DNA from: Flavobacteriaceae bacterium
GTDB lineage: Bacteria > Bacteroidota > Bacteroidia > Flavobacteriales > Flavobacteriaceae
Reading direction: 5' to 3'
DNA: 15,709 bases
NCBI GenBank assembly: GCA_002693605.1
Contig: NZQO01000023.1
Span: 1 to 15,709 of the forward strand
Shown piece by piece: positions 13,585 through 15,709 of the stretch (positions are counted from its first letter, which is position 1; every line of letters begins with the position of its first letter). Under the pieces are notes generated by a model. The model made no database searches and was not told the origin of the DNA. It worked only from the letters and a program-made list of their open reading frames with translations. A program made the position numbers and the translations under genes.

Positions 13585-13706
13585 AGTTAAACAGAGTTTT
13601 AATAAGGTTAAGTAGTCGTGATCTATAGGCAGTTTGATTTCTGATTTCTCTTTAAATATAACAAAAAAATTCAGAAAAAATTCTGCTTGTTGAAAACTAA
13701 GGTGTG
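13585..13706. other. A/T-rich intergenic spacer before the small gene
   Basis: This spacer of 122 bases separates two minus-strand genes. It holds long A runs, a short inverted repeat CAGAA-AAAA-TTCTG (13672-13685) and, on the minus strand, TATATTTA (13660-13653), one base off the -7 consensus and about 69 bases before the small gene's ATG. I see no clear terminator for the AIM24-like gene and no coding potential. Confidence 0.4.
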
Positions 13707-14507
13707 TTAAAATCTGTTATCGCCGTCCAGCAAATCGCCTAAACCGCCTAGAATACTGCCTTCGCCCTTGTCCTTTCCACCTCCTTGCGGAGCCGATGCC
13801 CAGACCCTCTTGGCCAATCTGCTAAAAGGCAATGATTGGACATATACCGTGCCCGGCCCGGTGAGTGTGGCAAAAAATAATCCCTCGCCTCCAAAGAGCG
13901 TGTTTTTTATACCGCCCACAAATTCGATATCGTAATCTACTGAGCTATCGAAACCGATAATACATCCTGTATCGACCTTCAATTTCTCTCCCGCGGCAAG
14001 CTCTTTAACTGCCGTCGTTCCGCCCGCGTGTACGAAGGCCATGCCGTGGCCTTCCAATTTTTGCATGATAAACCCTTCGCCGCCAAAAAGACCGCGACCC
14101 AGTTTTCTCGAGAACTCAATGCCTATGGAAACCCCCTTGGCGGCACAGAGAAACGCATCCTTTTGGCAGATAAACCTACCGCCAAATTTGGTAAGGTCTA
14201 TCGCGATGATCTTTCCCGGATAAGGAGAGGCAAAGCTAACACGTTTTTTTCCGGGTACCGTGTTATAAAATGCCGTCATAAACAGGCTCTCGCCGGTAAG
14301 CAGGCGTTTTCCGGCGCCGAAAATCTTTCCGAGTACGCTCGAATCTTTGGACGAACCATCGCCAAATATCGTTTCCATTTTAATTCCGGTATCCATCATC
14401 ATAAAGCTTCCCGCCTCGGCAACCACCCCCTCTTGAGGATCTAATTCTATTTCTACATATTGCATTTCCTCACCGTAAATGGTATAGTCTATCTCGTGTG
14501 CATTCAT
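13707..14507 (-). CDS. AIM24/TIGR00266 family protein
   Basis: This 266-residue protein belongs to the AIM24 (TIGR00266) family, a beta-rich fold related in bacteria to proteins of unknown role and in yeast to a mitochondrial inner-membrane organiser. Typical features are EIDYTIYGEEMQYVEIELDP (5-24), VVAEAGSFMMMDTGI (28-42), the glycine-rich GKIFGAGKRLLTGESLFMT (60-78), GGEGFIMQKLEGHGMAFVHA (143-162 region), LKVDTGCIIGFDSSVDYDIE (176-195) and the repeated LFGGEGLFFATLTGPGTVYVQSLP. The repeated FGGEG turn marks an internal duplication. The tail is low-complexity and Gly/Asp rich (QGGGKDKGEGSILGGLGDLL). There is no signal peptide, so it is probably cytoplasmic. It lies 75 bases downstream of the DUF4442 gene on the same strand and could share its transcript, though a one-mismatch -7 match (TATATATG) lies in the gap. 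Confidence 0.92.
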   Translation of the reverse strand: MNAHEIDYTIYGEEMQYVEIELDPQEGVVAEAGSFMMMDTGIKMETIFGDGSSKDSSVLGKIFGAGKRLLTGESLFMTAFYNTVPGKKRVSFASPYPGKIIAIDLTKFGGRFICQKDAFLCAAKGVSIGIEFSRKLGRGLFGGEGFIMQKLEGHGMAFVHAGGTTAVKELAAGEKLKVDTGCIIGFDSSVDYDIEFVGGIKNTLFGGEGLFFATLTGPGTVYVQSLPFSRLAKRVWASAPQGGGKDKGEGSILGGLGDLLDGDNRF

Positions 14508-14582
14508 ATGGCTGTTTTTATAATTTTCATATATAGGTTGATTTACAAGGGACTTTGTTACAATACATTTTGTGTTGCGAAA

Positions 14583-15047
14583 CTAGTGTTTTTGGGACTT
14601 GGCCTTAACGGTCCATTCAAAATGGAATACCGAAACCACATCGCCAGCCCGGTCTTTTCCCTCTGCTCGCATCCAGCAAGTTTTCCCCTCACCGGAAAGA
14701 ATTGCAGCATCGATTGCCTTTCGTATCGCCTCGCCATCGGTACACGTAAAGATAATCTTTCCGATTGCTTTTTTGCTAAACGTGGCCTTGTTATTAGCCA
14801 CGAGCATAGAAACTGGCTCTCCCCTTTTCTTAATATATGACATCACCAGCGCCCCGGTGCTAAGCTCGGCTGCCATTCCTTGCACTGCCCAAAACATTGA
14901 ATTAAACGGGTTCTGGTTTATCCACCGAAAAGTAACTGCAGTGGTGGCACGTTGTGCATCTATAGATTTTAACCGCACGCCGCACATAAAGGCAGCAGGC
15001 AGTTTTAAGGCGAGGAAAGTGTTTATTTTTCGGGGTGAAAGCGCCAT
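14583..15047 (-). CDS. DUF4442 hotdog-fold protein (PaaI-like thioesterase relative)
   Basis: This 154-residue protein matches DUF4442, a hotdog-fold family related to acyl-CoA thioesterases. Recognisable blocks are KLPAAFMCGVRLKSID (15-30), TVTFRWINQNPFNSMFW-like region (the WINQNPFNSMFWAVQGMAAE block, about 42-61), GALVMSYI (65-72), SMLVANNKATFSKKAIGKI (79-97) and VVSVFHFEWTVK at the end. The long central helix QGMAAELSTGALVM is the hotdog helix. A thioesterase activity on an acyl-CoA is inferred from the fold only; the substrate is unknown. It starts at ATG 15047, divergent from the DUF4870 gene by 133 bases. It is the probable first gene of a minus-strand unit with the AIM24-like gene. 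A weak -7-like TATCTTCG lies at 15072-15065. Confidence 0.88.
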   Translation of the reverse strand: MALSPRKINTFLALKLPAAFMCGVRLKSIDAQRATTAVTFRWINQNPFNSMFWAVQGMAAELSTGALVMSYIKKRGEPVSMLVANNKATFSKKAIGKIIFTCTDGEAIRKAIDAAILSGEGKTCWMRAEGKDRAGDVVSVFHFEWTVKAKSQKH

Positions 15048-15153
15048 AACAATAGGTTTTCCGACGAAGATACTTTAAAAATTGTAAACCGCCATTTCTT
15101 AAAATTTTGTTAAATTGTAGTACTATGCGTTACATAATACCTTTTTTTAAACA

Positions 15154-15161
15154 TATATTTG
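15154..15161 (+). promoter_or_regulatory. Bacteroidota -7 promoter element of the DUF4870 gene
   Basis: TATATTTG is an exact match to TAnnTTTG, 19 bases before the ATG at 15181. Upstream is an A/T-rich tract with a TTAC at 15130-15133, 20 bases before the motif, as the only weak -33 candidate. This fits a Bacteroidota housekeeping promoter. Confidence 0.55.
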
Positions 15162-15180
15162 TATAAGAAATTATTGAACT

Positions 15181-15708
15181 ATGGAAACTACCGTTTCAGA
15201 AAACCAAAAACAAGTAGGCGCACTTTTGCACCTCTCCACGTTCGCCAAGTATTTTTTTCCCTTGGCAAATTTTTTCGCGCCCTTGTTGATCTGGACCTTC
15301 AATAAGGAGAAACGGTTTATTGACCACCACGGCAGGGAGGCAATAAACTTTCAGCTAAGCGTACTTTTATATGCGCTTTCCATTTGCTTGCTCTGCCTCC
15401 CCTTCTTTCTAATTTTCGCGGTCGATTTCATCTCGCTCGTGGACAAACTGGACGAGACCGTAGGGAGCTTACAATACCATCATATTGAAAACCTGACAGG
15501 ATATTTCATTCTCTTCGGCATCGTGGCCCTGTTGCTGTTCGGCCTCTTTATTTTCGAGCTGTATGCCGTGGTCACGGCCACTATGCACGCCGCCAAGGGA
15601 AGGCTATACTCCTATCCGCTTTGCATACCATTCATCAAAACGTCTCAGGATGCCGAAAATCTGCAGCCCGGGAACATAAATCAATCAAAAAATGAGCACA
15701 CTAGTTAA
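15181..15708 (+). CDS. DUF4870 (Tic20-like) membrane protein
   Basis: This is a small membrane protein of 175 residues with the DUF4870 fold. The signature is the N-terminal QVGALLHLSTFAKYFFPLAN (11-30), then the APLLIW span and the conserved KEKRFIDHHGREAINFQLSV (42-61), followed by two further membrane helices (about 63-88 and 107-133). The C-terminal 25 residues are polar. Family members share a fold with chloroplast Tic20, but in bacteria their role is unknown; they are often encoded beside PadR, PspC-like or DUF2807 genes as I recall. The gene is complete: TAA ends at 15708, one base before the window edge, and a possible next gene begins inside its last 17 bases. The -7 element TATATTTG lies 19 bases upstream of ATG 15181. 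Confidence 0.9.
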   Translation: METTVSENQKQVGALLHLSTFAKYFFPLANFFAPLLIWTFNKEKRFIDHHGREAINFQLSVLLYALSICLLCLPFFLIFAVDFISLVDKLDETVGSLQYHHIENLTGYFILFGIVALLLFGLFIFELYAVVTATMHAAKGRLYSYPLCIPFIKTSQDAENLQPGNINQSKNEHTS

Positions 15709-15709
15709 C
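15692..15709 (+). CDS. Possible start of a next gene, running off the window
   Basis: An ATG at 15692 opens a frame (MSTLVN) that runs off the right edge after six codons. It overlaps the DUF4870 end by 17 bases, a length of overlap seen elsewhere in this window. Nothing can be said about the product, and the true start might lie elsewhere. Confidence 0.25.

Overview
The window looks like chromosomal DNA from a member of the Bacteroidota, most likely a marine Flavobacteriaceae. Reasons: mid-range GC, A/T-rich leaders with few Shine-Dalgarno sites, three exact matches to the Bacteroidota -7 promoter motif TAnnTTTG (upstream of plsC, oxyR and the DUF4870 gene), and a typical flavobacterial gene set (NDH-2, cyclophilin lipoprotein, DUF2141, AIM24-like, DUF4442, DUF4870). 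I see no IS element, phage gene, CRISPR array, tRNA or rRNA. No gene-free stretch exceeds about 135 bases.

Left part (1-4864): a cut-off type II NADH dehydrogenase gene (minus) faces away from an ECF sigma factor gene, which is tightly coupled to a four-helix membrane protein. Next come a PlsC-type acyltransferase and a CoA-type Nudix hydrolase (both minus). The Nudix start codon overlaps head-to-head with that of a cyclophilin-type peptidyl-prolyl isomerase lipoprotein. A TRIC-family cation channel gene (minus) follows and belongs to the next unit.

Central part (4238-11726): a conserved MoxR-type locus. On the minus strand lie an RDD membrane protein and the TRIC channel, overlapping by 4 bases. 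Divergent from them by only 37 bases is a six-gene plus-strand operon: SpoIIM-like (DUF95) membrane protein, a multi-pass membrane protein of unknown family, DUF4129 protein, DUF4350 protein, MoxR AAA+ ATPase and DUF58 protein. Adjacent genes overlap or are 2 bases apart. The set suggests an ATPase with a membrane-bound adaptor (DUF58) acting on an envelope complex; its substrate and purpose are not known. This is the best candidate here for an under-described system.

Right part (11727-15709): a secreted DUF2141 protein with a terminator built into its stop codon; an OxyR with both redox cysteines and its own promoter and terminator; a 65-residue small protein; an AIM24/TIGR00266 protein; a DUF4442 hotdog-like protein; and, divergently, a DUF4870 membrane protein whose end may overlap the start of one more gene that leaves the window.
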